This document shows positions 1-10,115 of a stretch of DNA of 64,000 bases, in pieces. Both the position numbers and the translations under genes were made by a program. The stretch lies in NCBI RefSeq assembly GCF_020283565.1, contig NC_060062.1, forward strand, positions 51,296,439 through 51,360,438, written 5' to 3'. Each line of letters opens with the position of its first letter. Position 1 is the stretch's first letter. The notes beneath the pieces were generated by a model. That model saw only the letters and a list, made by a program, of their open reading frames with translations. It had not been told where the DNA came from and ran no database searches. Source of the stretch: Trifolium pratense (Eukaryota > Streptophyta > Magnoliopsida > Fabales > Fabaceae).

Positions 1-679
1 AAACCAAAAACTAAAAACCTCCTTCAAAAACAACCACTTCGCGATCAATGGCTGGCGTCAACAACCACCAAATTCCGGAGCACGTGGCGGAGAACAACGC
101 TCAACCGATGGACTACGCGCCGTACCACCCGCAGGACGGCCAGTTCGTCTCCGTAACGGAAGATAGCCAAGGAGGGTAAAACATGCGCGATGAGCCCTAC
201 AATCCAGAAGAACCGCAGATCCCTGTGGCTAATCCGCCACAGGCGACTCCGGCAATGGCTATCCCCCCGGGTGCTCCCGTGCATGACATTATGGCTGCGC
301 TGGTCAATGCAATCAATCGCCAGTCGGATTTAATCCTGCAGCAGAACCAAAGATTCGAGCAGCAGAACCAAAGGCTCGAATCCCAAAGCCGTCGAATCGA
401 CGCAATTGCTGAATCGAGGGTGACGGTGCAAGCCCGTCGAGCTCACCGTTCGCCCACACCTGCGAGGAGCAGAACCTTCTCCAGGTCACGCTCACCACCT
501 CGCAGAAGAAGCGAGAGGAGGATGAGTCCGAGGAGAAACGAGGAAGTATCTCGAAACTCCACCCCACCGAGGAGGCACTCCCCTAGGAGGGACAATCCTC
601 CTCGCCACCAAAGACACCGATCCCCGGAAGAAAGGGACAACCACCAAGGCCCTCTCTCCCGTAGGATCCGGGAACTCCC

Positions 680-2420
680 TGATACACCTAAAAATATGCT
701 ATTTATTTAGTTAATTTACTATTATATTTTATATGTTTTTATTTCGATTCCGAAGTTTTATTATATAAATAGTTACTTATTTCTCATATTTTAAATAAAC
801 AGATAAAAAGTGTACGAGTTGAAGAAAGGAGCAAAAACGGACCAAAAAGGAGCAAGAATGGACAAAATGGGCCACACAAGTGCAGCCAAGCCACACAAGT
901 GCAGCCCAAGCCACGAGCCAGCCAAGCCCACAAGGAAAACAAGATGGCGCCCGCCAGCAAGGAGCAAATGGCGCCCGCCAGCTGCATCCAAGTGGCCCTC
1001 GCCACTTCCTTCAAATCATGGCCATCCAGTTAATCAAACGGCTAGGCGAGATTTTCACAAAAGTCCCACATCGGCCAGATTCATGCTTTTCCTCCTTGTA
1101 TTTTAGTATAAATAGGCTAGTTCTCTTCACTCAAAAATATAACACTTGACTTGGAGAATTGAGAACTAGGCTTAGTACCACAAGGTTTTCTTCTCTAAAG
1201 TTGAGAGTTTAGTATTATTTTATTCTCCGTTGAGAATAAAATAAGTTTTTTTTATTTCCTACCGTTACGCTGTCGGAATCCGTACTCGAGATTTCTTTTT
1301 ATTTCAGGTTCTTATTTTATTTTCTTATTTATTTCTTGTCTTTATTTTATTGCTTTTATTTTATGCTTTTAATTTTAGTTTTTATTTTTATTATGTCTTT
1401 TTATTTATTTGCTTATATTATTTTTATGTCTTTAGTTTTAGTTATGTCTAGCTAAATTTAGCGTTGCTAGGATGTGTAGTTAGTAGCTAATAGGGGTTCG
1501 GTAGTTAATTCGTGCTTAATAGTTTTCAACCACCAGTTTTAAATAAATACGTTTTCAAATAATTCGTCACGAGAGTGAGGATTGTTTTAAAGGCAATAAA
1601 CCAACATTGACGAGAGTTGAGGTTTAGGGCCAGATAGTTAAAACTGACCGTTAGTTCTAAAGTCCGTGAGAGCTATTTAGGATTGATGAGTTTTATATTG
1701 GTTTTCAAAGGTACTTATATAGGTAAGTGAGTGTGTGAGAGCTGAGCATTTATTTTATCTAAGTATAACGCTAGTCAAGATTTGCGAGAGCTGAGATTAG
1801 TGTTTTTAAATCAAATATAATTCTTGAAAACTGACAACTGTTTTATTTTCTTAAGCAGTTTTTAATTAAACGTTGATTATAATTCGTCACGAGAGTGAGA
1901 ATTAATTAAAGTAAAAATCAATAGAGCGAGAGCGTGAGATTTCTACTAGATAGTAAAAACTGAACATTAAATCTAATTCGCAACGAGAGTTGGGATTAGA
2001 GTTAATTAAATTATATTGTTTTTCAAAGAGTATTTTATTAGCGGGTGTGAGGACGAGAGTTAAGCACCACCTTTATAATTTATAATACTAGTCAAGATTT
2101 GCGAGAGCTGAGATTGGTATTTTTAAATCAATATAGTTTCGAAAATTTAACAGTTTGTCTAGCGCGAATTAAGCATTGAACCCTCTGAAGCAACTAATAG
2201 CACGTCCTAGCAATATTTTATTTACATATAAAAAAATCTAAAAAATATTTATTTGTTTTCTTTTAGTTATTTAATTATTAAAAACCCTTTTAATCATTAG
2301 CCTTAGATTTACAAAGCAACACTAGAATACGGTAGGTCGATTATTGGTCCTTTGGGTTCGATATCTTTTAAAACTACACGACACGACTGTATACTTGCAG
2401 TCACGTTGCTCACACGATCA
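680..2420 (+). repeat. 5' LTR of Athila-derived element
   Basis: The LTR is 1741 bp, starts TGATACACC and ends CGATCA, and repeats at 6426-8166 with two differences. A TATAAATA promoter box lies at 1107-1114. Its last 600 bp hold two diverged copies of a roughly 300-bp unit (about 1563-1862 and 1881-2155), each with five CGAGAG-type motifs in the same order. Short ORFs read across it (for example 810-1106) recur identically in both LTRs and look non-coding. Confidence 0.93.
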
Positions 2421-2426
2421 AGTTTT

Positions 2427-2445
2427 TGGCGCCGTTGCCGAGGAC
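2427..2445 (+). other. Primer binding site, tRNA-Asp type
   Basis: TGGCGCCGTTGCCGAGGAC begins 6 bp after the 5' LTR end. It matches the complement of the plant tRNA-Asp 3' end with one apparent mismatch. This site is usual for Athila-type elements and primes minus-strand DNA synthesis. Confidence 0.85.
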
Positions 2446-2516
2446 CAATTTAGTCGATATCGTAACTCCAATGTTGCACCGTAGAGACTAAGGCATTTTT
2501 ATTTTAAATTTTTAAA

Positions 2517-3386
2517 ATGGAATACCCGTATTTCCTCTACGACCACCACCCCCAATATTATGAGGAACCACAAAATCACTATAAATCCAATCTCGAAATA
2601 TTAATGGAGGATTTCATTGAGACTCAAACACTCTCTAGGCTAGAATCTATGATGGAAAGGTTCGTGGAAACACAAACTCGCATAAATAAAGAAGTAAATG
2701 AAGCTTTCATGAAGATAAACACCAAGGTCGAGTCCCTCGAGGCTGGCAACAAGGCAATAGAGACTCAAATCTCCTTGCTTGCACAAACATGTCTAGGATC
2801 GTTCACTAAGAGTCATGTAGACGTCATAACAACTAATGAAAGTCAAAATAAAAATCCTAAAGAGAGTGATAATGAAATCAATGAGAAATCTAACGAGAAA
2901 AATATAGAGATTGAGAAAATTCCACCTACACCGCCTAAAGAGGAAGGTGACAAAGAGGTAGAGAAGAAACCAACTTACATCCTCCCTCCCCCTTACAATC
3001 CACCGACCCCTTTCACCCAAATGGTTGTGGAAGCCAAGGGAGAATCCCAATCTAAAAGGGATGTAGAAGAGTTGAAAAACATAAACACTAATGCCCCTTT
3101 GTATGAAATCCCGTATAAAAAGAGAAATTTAGAGGACAATAGGGAAATTATTAGTGTTAAAAAGGGGAGAGTAGACTTTGAGGTGGCGAATGAAGAAACT
3201 AAACTCAGTCCCGAAAAACTAATAATAAAAATTGATCCAGAACCACCACCACACGTTCCGACCTCTGAACCCCCCTATAGGAAAAAGAAAATAAAGAGTG
3301 AAGGGTATGGGAGATGGGTTGACAAATGGCGATGGAAACCAAAATTAATTAGGAGTTTAATCGGAGATTCAAGAAAACACCCTTAG
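2517..3386 (+). CDS. Gag-like ORF of the Athila-derived element
   Basis: Open reading frame of 289 codons starting at an ATG 72 bp past the primer site. The first 100 residues are Glu/Gln-rich with a likely coiled coil (MERFVETQTRINKEVNEAF, then AIETQISLLAQTC), resembling the helical part of Athila Gag proteins. The rest is charged and Lys/Glu/Pro-rich and ends in a basic tail. I see no zinc knuckle and no protease motif. It is much shorter than a full Athila Gag-Pol, so it is probably a reduced Gag kept after pol was lost. It may bind element RNA or co-assemble with a helper Gag; that is inference. The ORF is intact. Confidence 0.6.
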   Translation: MEYPYFLYDHHPQYYEEPQNHYKSNLEILMEDFIETQTLSRLESMMERFVETQTRINKEVNEAFMKINTKVESLEAGNKAIETQISLLAQTCLGSFTKSHVDVITTNESQNKNPKESDNEINEKSNEKNIEIEKIPPTPPKEEGDKEVEKKPTYILPPPYNPPTPFTQMVVEAKGESQSKRDVEELKNINTNAPLYEIPYKKRNLEDNREIISVKKGRVDFEVANEETKLSPEKLIIKIDPEPPPHVPTSEPPYRKKKIKSEGYGRWVDKWRWKPKLIRSLIGDSRKHP

Positions 3387-4044
3387 TGCTTACATCTCTA
3401 ATAAGTCGAGCCAACGACGTTAAACAAAAGCGCTACGTGGGAGGCAACCCATGACTTTTATCACTTTCTTTTATTTTTGCTTTCTTTTTCTTTTAATTAT
3501 TTCCCTGTTTTCATGTGTGATTTTATTTCAGCATATTTTCATTCAAACATTTCCTTTTTCATTCTCAATACATTATTAAGTATTTTATTAGTATTTATTT
3601 ATTTTAGTCATTATTACAAAAATTATTTTTAATGATTTTTAATTATTTTCGTAACTGTCTATTAGTCGATTAGTATATGCACTTATAAATGTTTATTTAT
3701 TTGGTCAAATATGGATTCAATCAAAAGAGTAGTCTTTGGTCAAAAAGCCTTTTTCAAAGCAAACAAAATGCATTTTCCCACACTCTTACAAGAAGCATGG
3801 CGTGACCATGCTATAGATTCCATAGGGAAATGTTTTTGGAAGTTCATGGCATGCAAATTTTGATTCCCTTACACAATTTCCTTTCCACCTTTCAAAACAA
3901 ACAATGAAAACTTAATTGGTAGGACCTTGTGTTTCATAAGGAGATTCTTTTTCAAGTTATAAATACATGCCTTTCAACATAAACTAAACTCACCATTTCT
4001 ACAACATTTTTTCTAAAGCATAAAATTTCTATCTCCAAAACAAA
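3387..4044 (+). other. Non-coding spacer between the two ORFs of the Athila derivative
   Basis: AT-rich DNA without an ORF. It opens with GACGTTAAACAAAAGCGCTA followed by TGGGAGGCAACCCA (3438-3451). I recall this block from the region between pol and the envelope-position ORF of Athila elements. Its presence suggests that pol was lost between 3386 and this block. Its role, perhaps in subgenomic RNA or splicing, is unknown to me. Confidence 0.5.
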
Positions 4045-5379
4045 ATGGTTTATGAGTTAGTTTTTAGAAGAAGTTCAAATCAATCTCAAATCTACGAGGA
4101 TTTGCAAAGAAGGGAAATACAAGCTACAAGGTATGCCGATAATTCTCTCTTAAGAAAATTAGGATTGTTAGATAGCGTAAATTATTTGCTTGATAATTTA
4201 AATCTTCGACATTTCCTATCTCAACAAAATCCTGTTTATACTCAACTAACGCTAGAATTCCTAAGCTCTTTAATTGTTAACACTGTTCGTGAAACTAGGA
4301 GTTCGCATGGCGCTGTTTATTTTAGAATGTTTAATAATGAGTATGAATTTTCTTTGAATGATATGGCTGACCTTTTGCATTTCCCCCATGGACCAAGTGT
4401 AACATGTGAAGTCCATGATAATGAACAGTGGCAAAACAGTTTTAGCCACTTTTGGATGATTATCACCGATAAACAAATTAATAGTCATGAAGGAAATAAG
4501 GCCTCATCCATCCATAATCCGGCCTTACGCTATTTCCGCCACTTATTGGTACATACCATCTTTGGCCGAGCCTCTTTAAGCAAAGTTAACTCCAAAGAAA
4601 TGTTTTACATGTTTGCTGCAATTAGAAAAATGAAAATTAACACCGTCCCGTTTTTATTTTCACATATGCTTTCACAAGTTAATACAAGTCGGGGCGGAGC
4701 GATAATTTTTGGAGGCCTAATCACGACCATAGCCAAAGCCATAGGACTAGGACCTCGATTAGAAAATTTAGAACATATTCCACCTCGGTTAATCAATGAA
4801 GATATGGTAAGGAGTATGAACCTAGTAAGGTTAAGAGAAGATGGTAGATATGATTTAATGATTCAAAATCGTGTTTTTTATAATATCACCCTTCCTAACC
4901 AATGGCTAACGGATGTACGTGACCCGAGAAATCTTTGCTATACTAATAATTCTACGACTAATAGAGCTCCCACGCACATTTCTCCAAATGCTGCTGCTGG
5001 TGGGGGCGCAAGCATTGTTCCACCTGCACACACTACACATTTTTCTAACACTTTTGCAGGTAGTTCCTCCTCATCAAGGCAAAGCACCATCGATGATGTA
5101 CTCCATGAGATACGCGCCTAAAATGAATTAAATCAAGAGCGCGATGGATTATTTTATGCCATGCATCAACAACAAGAGGAGATGATGGAACAAATGACAT
5201 TCATGCAAGCCCAACAAAACCAAATCCTTCAAAACCAACCCGAGATGCAGGGCTATTATCATAGATGGGAGAGCTCAGAAGAGCACCGTCAACAACAGCT
5301 TGACAATGTCATACAAGAGCTAGGCGGTTTGAGGCTTCAGTTCAACAATTTCCAAAATTATCAACAGCCTCCCCCATGA
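4045..5379 (+). pseudogene. Athila ORF-1/envelope-position protein, with one internal stop
   Basis: The ORF starts at the ATG at 4045 and reads 358 codons to a TAA at 5119-5121. The same frame continues without a stop to 5379 (86 further codons, Gln/Met-rich), so the original protein was probably about 444 residues. The body (residues 30-270) resembles the plant retrotransposon ATHILA ORF-1 family, found where retroviruses keep env. I see no convincing signal peptide or membrane anchor, and plant proteins of this class have no proven envelope role. The tail is Ser/Ala-rich, then Gln-rich. The stop may still allow a truncated product. The family call is from recognition, not a search. Confidence 0.7.
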
Positions 5380-6425
5380 TCTACCACAGGTTTTACGCTC
5401 CAATTCTACTCTTGGGTCGCAACAGTGAGGACACTGTTGGATTTAAGTTTAAGGGAGTATTCTACTATCTTTATTTATTTTTAGTTTTTAGTTATTTGAA
5501 TTTTTATTAGTTTAGTTTTCCTTCCGCATAATAAAAAAATTGAATTTATAGTATATTCTTTGGTTTTCTAAATTTTTCCTTTTCTTGAGCCAAATTAAAA
5601 AAAAATTCCAAAGACTTAGGATAATAGCTCACTTAGAAAGTATATAGGTTAAGAAAGGACGAGAGGGTAAGTTAAGGAAATTAGGGAATTTTACAACAAA
5701 ATCGGTATTTTTCCAACACCCAGAAGTCTCCCTAGTATAGATATCAATTTGAATAACCATTGTGCCAAAATCTCTTGATTTAAATTTGTGGAATCCTTTA
5801 GTAGTTTATCTATCCAGTCGGACACCATCTATAAAGTCACACATTAAGTAGGTTTGTCGATGAATATAAGCGAATCATCTAAGCAAATTCTTAAGGTCAT
5901 ACTGTGGTAATACGGTTAAACCTTAAAGAAAAAAAAAATATATAAGGTCATACTGTGGTAATACGGTTAAACCTTAGAAAAAATATATATTTATATGATT
6001 GCTAATACAAAAATTTGTATCATCAAAATTTGTATCATCAAGCTATTTGCGAGTTGAAAAAGATGAACAAAGACGCTAACCGGCTTTCTTACCATGTGTG
6101 TGACATAGATAAAGGGTCTTAATGTGACTGTCTAGAATGAAAAAGGATGAAACAAAGGAGAAGATTTAGATTTTAGTACAACGGAATGATCCAAATTCGG
6201 TATGTATAAGAGGGAGAACTTTGTGTGTCGTTGAAATACCCTTCTTGATTGTGTAAAGAACCTAACTAATTAATCTTAGCCGATTTGAATTTCTGACCAC
6301 GTATGAGTACTTGTGATGTTATTTTTCTCTAAGTCTGTGTGTGTGAGTTGCTTCGCATTTCAAATGTTTTCTATATGCAAGCTAAATTGCTTGAGGACAA
6401 GCAATGATTCAAGTTTAGGGGAGTT
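5380..6425 (+). other. 3' untranslated region and polypurine tract of the Athila derivative
   Basis: Non-coding. It holds two 34-bp direct copies (5892-5925, 5943-5976), each flanked by TAAGGT and ACCTTA so each can fold, then a duplicated AAAATTTGTATCATC near 6010-6040. Close to the end comes GCTTGAGGACAAGCAATGA, common upstream of the tract in Athila-type elements. The purine tract AAGTTTAGGGGAGT follows, ending at the 3' LTR start (6426); it would prime plus-strand DNA synthesis. Confidence 0.7.
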
Positions 6426-8166
6426 TGATACACCTAAAAATATGCTATTTATTTAGTTAATTTACTATTATATTTTATATGTTTTTATTTCGATTCCGAA
6501 GTTTTATTATATAAATAGTTACTTATTTCTCATATTTTAAATAAACAGATAAAAAGTGTACGAGTTGAAGAAAGGAGCAAAAACGGACCAAAAAGGAGCA
6601 AGAATGGACAAAATGGGCCACACAAGTGCAGCCAAGCCACACAAGTGCAGCCCAAGCCACGAGCCAGCCAAGCCCACAAGGAAAACAAGATGGCGCCCGC
6701 CAGCAAGGAGCAAATGGCGCCCGCCAGCTGCATCCAAGTGGCCCTCGCCACTTCCTTCAAATCATGGCCATCCAGTTAATCAAACGGCTAGGCGAGATTT
6801 TCACAAAAGTCCCACATCGGCCAGATTCATGCTTTTCCTCCTTGTATTTTAGTATAAATAGGCTAGTTCTCTTCACTCAAAAATATAACACTTGACTTGG
6901 AGAATTGAGAACTAGGCTTAGTACCACAAGGTTTTCTTCTCTAAAGTTGAGAGTTTAGTATTATTTTATTCTCCGTTGAGAATAAAATAAGTTTTTTTTA
7001 TTTCCTACCGTTACGCTGTCGGAATCCGTACTCGAGATTTCTTTTTATTTCAGGTTCTTATTTTATTTTCTTATTTATTTCTTGTCTTTATTTTATTGCT
7101 TTTATTTTATGCTTTTAATTTTAGTTTTTATTTTTATTATGTCTTTTTATTTATTTGCTTATATTATTTTTATGTCTTTAGTTTTAGTTATGTCTAGCTA
7201 AATTTAGCGTTGCTAGGATGTGTAGTTAGTAGCTAATAGGGGTTCGGTAGTTAATTCGTGCTTAATAGTTTTCAACCACCAGTTTTAAATAAATACGTTT
7301 TCAAATAATTCGTCACGAGAGTGAGGATTGTTTTAAAGGCAATAAACCAACATTGACGAGAGTTGAGGTTTAGGGCCAGATAGTTAAAACTGACCGTTAG
7401 TTCTAAAGTCCGCGAGAGCTATTTAGGATTGATGAGTTTTATATTGGTTTTCAAAGGTACTTATATAGGTAAGTGAGTGTGTGAGAGCTGAGCATTTATT
7501 TTATCTAAGTATAACGCTAGTCAAGATTTGCGAGAGCTGAGATTAGTGTTTTTAAATCAAATATAATTCTTGAAAACTGACAACTGTTTTATTTTCTTAA
7601 GCAGTTTTTAATTAAACGTTGATTATAATTCGTCACGAGAGTGAGAATTAATTAAAGTAAAAATCAATAGAGCGAGAGCGTGAGATTTCTACTAGATAGT
7701 AAAAACTGAACATTAAATCTAATTCGCAACGAGAGTTGGGATTAGAGTTAATTAAATTATATTGTTTTTCAAAGAGTATTTTATTAGCGGGTGTGAGGAC
7801 GAGAGTTAAGCACCACCTTTATAATTTATAATACTAGTCAAGATTTGCGAGAGCTGAGATTGGTATTTTTAAATCAATATAGTTTCGAAAATTTAACAGT
7901 TTGTCTAGCGCGAATTAAGCATTGAACCCTCTGAAGCAACTAATAGCACGTCCTAGCAATATTTTATTTACATATAAAAAAATCTAAAAAATATTTATTT
8001 GTTTTATTTTAGTTATTTAATTATTAAAAACCCTTTTAATCATTAGCCTTAGATTTACAAAGCAACACTAGAATACGGTAGGTCGATTATTGGTCCTTTG
8101 GGTTCGATATCTTTTAAAACTACACGACACGACTGTATACTTGCAGTCACGTTGCTCACACGATCA
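6426..8166 (+). repeat. 3' LTR of Athila-derived element
   Basis: Copy of 680-2420 at a constant offset of 5746 bp, ending exactly at CGATCA before the second CTCCC target copy (8167-8171). I found two substitutions relative to the 5' LTR (7413 and 8006). The TATAAATA box is at 6853-6860. Confidence 0.93.
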
Positions 8167-9084
8167 CTCCCTCTACCGGTCGGTCTCGAAAAACCACCGG
8201 CAATGGACACTTACGATGGCTCGACAGATCCAGATGAGCACATCGAGAATTTAGAGGCTCTCCTCGAGTACAGAAATGTACGAGGCTCTATCAAGTGTAA
8301 GCTCTTTCCCACGACCCTGAGGAAAGGTGCTATGGCTTGGTATAAGAGCTTGGCGCCGGGATCCATAGATTCCTGGTCAGATTTCTGCGCCCGCTTCCGG
8401 GCCCATTTCACATCTTCGAGGCGCCATCCAAAAACGGAAGCGACACTCGAAGCCATCATTCAAGGCGAAACGGAGCCCCTCAGGTCCTATCTCGAGCGTT
8501 TCAACAAAGCGGCTGTCGAGGTAAAGGTCGAAGAGAGTATGAAACTGTACCTCCTCGACAGGGGTCTTCGTCGGGACAGCGACTTTGCCAAAGCTGTCGG
8601 AATCGAAGAGCCAAAAACGTTGGACGCTTTCTTCGAAAAGGCAAAGAAATACATCGCCTATGAGGAAAAACAGAAGGCCATAGATTTGAGGAGGCCTAAA
8701 AGTCAGGAAAAACCCAGGAACCATGAGAAGGATGAAGCTGGAACCTCGCGAAGAGGTAACGAAAAAGGAAGGGAGGATAGGATCAAAGAGTCCAAACCTC
8801 CACGCGGAAAGTTCACAACATACACTCCACTAAATGCGCCCAGAGATCGCATTTTTGCAGAAGTCTCCGCTGCGAACTTCAAAAAAGCCGGAATCCATTT
8901 TCCAAGGCAGCAGCCCATGAAGGCAAATACTGATAGGACGAAATTTTGTCGCTATCATAAAAGCCATGGACACGTCAATGAAGACTGTGTCCACCTGAAA
9001 GACGCCGTCGAGATTCTGATACAGAAGGGCTACGCCCGAAAATACGTTCAGAACAACGAACAAGTACAACAACGGGAGCCTTAA

Positions 9085-10115
9085 GAGGTCGCCATGGCCA
9101 TTGATGTCTCCGAGCAGGAAAATAACCGAGCCGTAGTCCCATAGACTCTCGCCATTTCAGCACCAGAAATTCCCCTTCTCTCCCCAGGGTCGGACGAAGA
9201 AGCACTCATGAGGCATTTTAACGCACATATGAATGGCTCATGGGAAAATTTCCCCAAAGCAATGGTAATAACAGGGGGAGGAATCAGCAAAATCACCATC
9301 GGGTCAGTAAAAAGAAAGTTTGAAGAGCTGGAGAGCATTTGCTCGGTGAACCCCATCGCCGTCTCTAAGCCCGAGGAAGGCTCCAACCCACTGGCCTTCT
9401 ACAAAGAAGAAGTTCCTAGAGGCTCACCAAACTACCAAATACCACTGTTGGTAAGAGCTCGCATGGCGAACTTCGACGTCCACCGCATCCTCGTAGATCA
9501 GGGGAGCTCGTGCGACGTAATGTACTCAGGCCTCTTCAAAACACTGCAGCTGTCGGAGAAGAACCTGATCCCATATGTAGGACCTGACCTCCAGGGGTTC
9601 AACAGGTCGACTACCAAACCTTGGGGATACGTGGACCTCATCGTCACCTTCGGCGAGAGAAAATCAATGAAATCCGTGAGGACACAATTCATGGTCGTCG
9701 ACTGCCCCTCGCTGTACAACTGCATCATTGGCATAACTACACTGGCGGAGCTGTACGCTGTGTCGTCCACCATCCATCTGAAGCTGAAATACTACACCCA
9801 AGATGATCAGGTCGCAACCATCAACGGGGATATAGCTGCTGCGAGAAGATGTTTTGAAGCTGCGGCGAAAAATCTGAGCACCGTGGTGACCCCCAAGAAA
9901 TCATAACCAAACAAAAATCCGGGGGTAAACACTATTGGAACTTCTGTCGACATCGATGCTCGACTAACAAAAAAGGAGCATCGTGAAGATAAACAGAAGG
10001 ACCTCCCCGTTGCTGAAAAGAAAATCTACCATCCAATTCAGGACGGAGATTTCGAGCTGGTGCCATTAGGCGAAGATCCCCTCAAAGGAATCAAGATTGA
10101 ACTGGACTCCCTGAC
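9085..10115 (+). pseudogene. pol (PR): Tat-type retropepsin (protease) region of pol
   Basis: This region is in the same frame as Gag, with stops at 9082-9084, 9142-9144 (TAG) and 9904-9906 (TAA). The longest open stretch is 9208-9906. It contains the aspartic protease active site as ILVDQGSSCDVMY near 9487; Tat elements often have DTGSS or DQGSS here. A later hydrophobic block (NCIIGITTLAEL, near 9718) fits the second half of the retropepsin fold. After the 9904 stop the frame stays open to about 10110 with the usual linker toward RT (FELVPLGEDPLKGIKIE). A frameshift near 10111-10116 then moves the frame into the RT ORF. The enzyme would have cut Gag-Pol; this copy cannot. Confidence 0.8.

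Larger units (their letters stand above)
680..8166 (+). mobile_element. Non-autonomous Athila-derived LTR retrotransposon (pol-less)
   Basis: Complete element of 7487 bp with two 1741-bp LTRs (680-2420, 6426-8166), TG...CA ends, and a 5-bp target duplication CTCCC at 675-679 and 8167-8171. It has a tRNA-Asp-type primer site at 2427 and a purine-rich tract just before the 3' LTR. Only two ORFs are present: a gag-like ORF (2517-3386) and an ORF resembling the Athila ORF-1/envelope-position family (4045-5379). No protease, RT, RNase H or integrase can be found, so it must be moved in trans. By eye the LTRs differ at two sites (T1667/C7413 and C2260/A8006), so the insertion is young. Confidence 0.9.
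48..9084 (+). pseudogene. gag: Tat-type gag, split by a nested retrotransposon
   Basis: Gag is the structural protein that packages the element's RNA. The likely start is the ATG at 48, but an in-frame TAA at 177-179 cuts it at codon 44; the frame is then open from 183. The first part (48-679) is Pro/Gln-rich, then Arg/Ser-rich. An Athila-derived element occupies 680-8166, and the second part runs 8172-9084 in the continuing frame. The second part starts the conserved Gag core (MDTYDGSTDPDEHIEN near 8203) and carries a late zinc-knuckle-like pattern (FCRYHKSHGHVNEDC near 8944). A TAA at 9082-9084 ends it, but the frame reads on toward protease, so this stop may also be secondary. Broken and non-functional. 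Confidence 0.85.

Noticed and set aside
810..1149. ORFs of 98 and 89 codons (and minus-strand partners), repeated at 6556-6895.
   Set aside because: They lie inside the LTR around its TATA box, overlap in several frames and have no family signal.
4045..5379. Viral envelope gene implying an infectious retrovirus.
   Set aside because: Athila-type ORFs sit in the env position, but this one shows no signal peptide, fusion peptide or membrane anchor, and the element lacks all enzymes.
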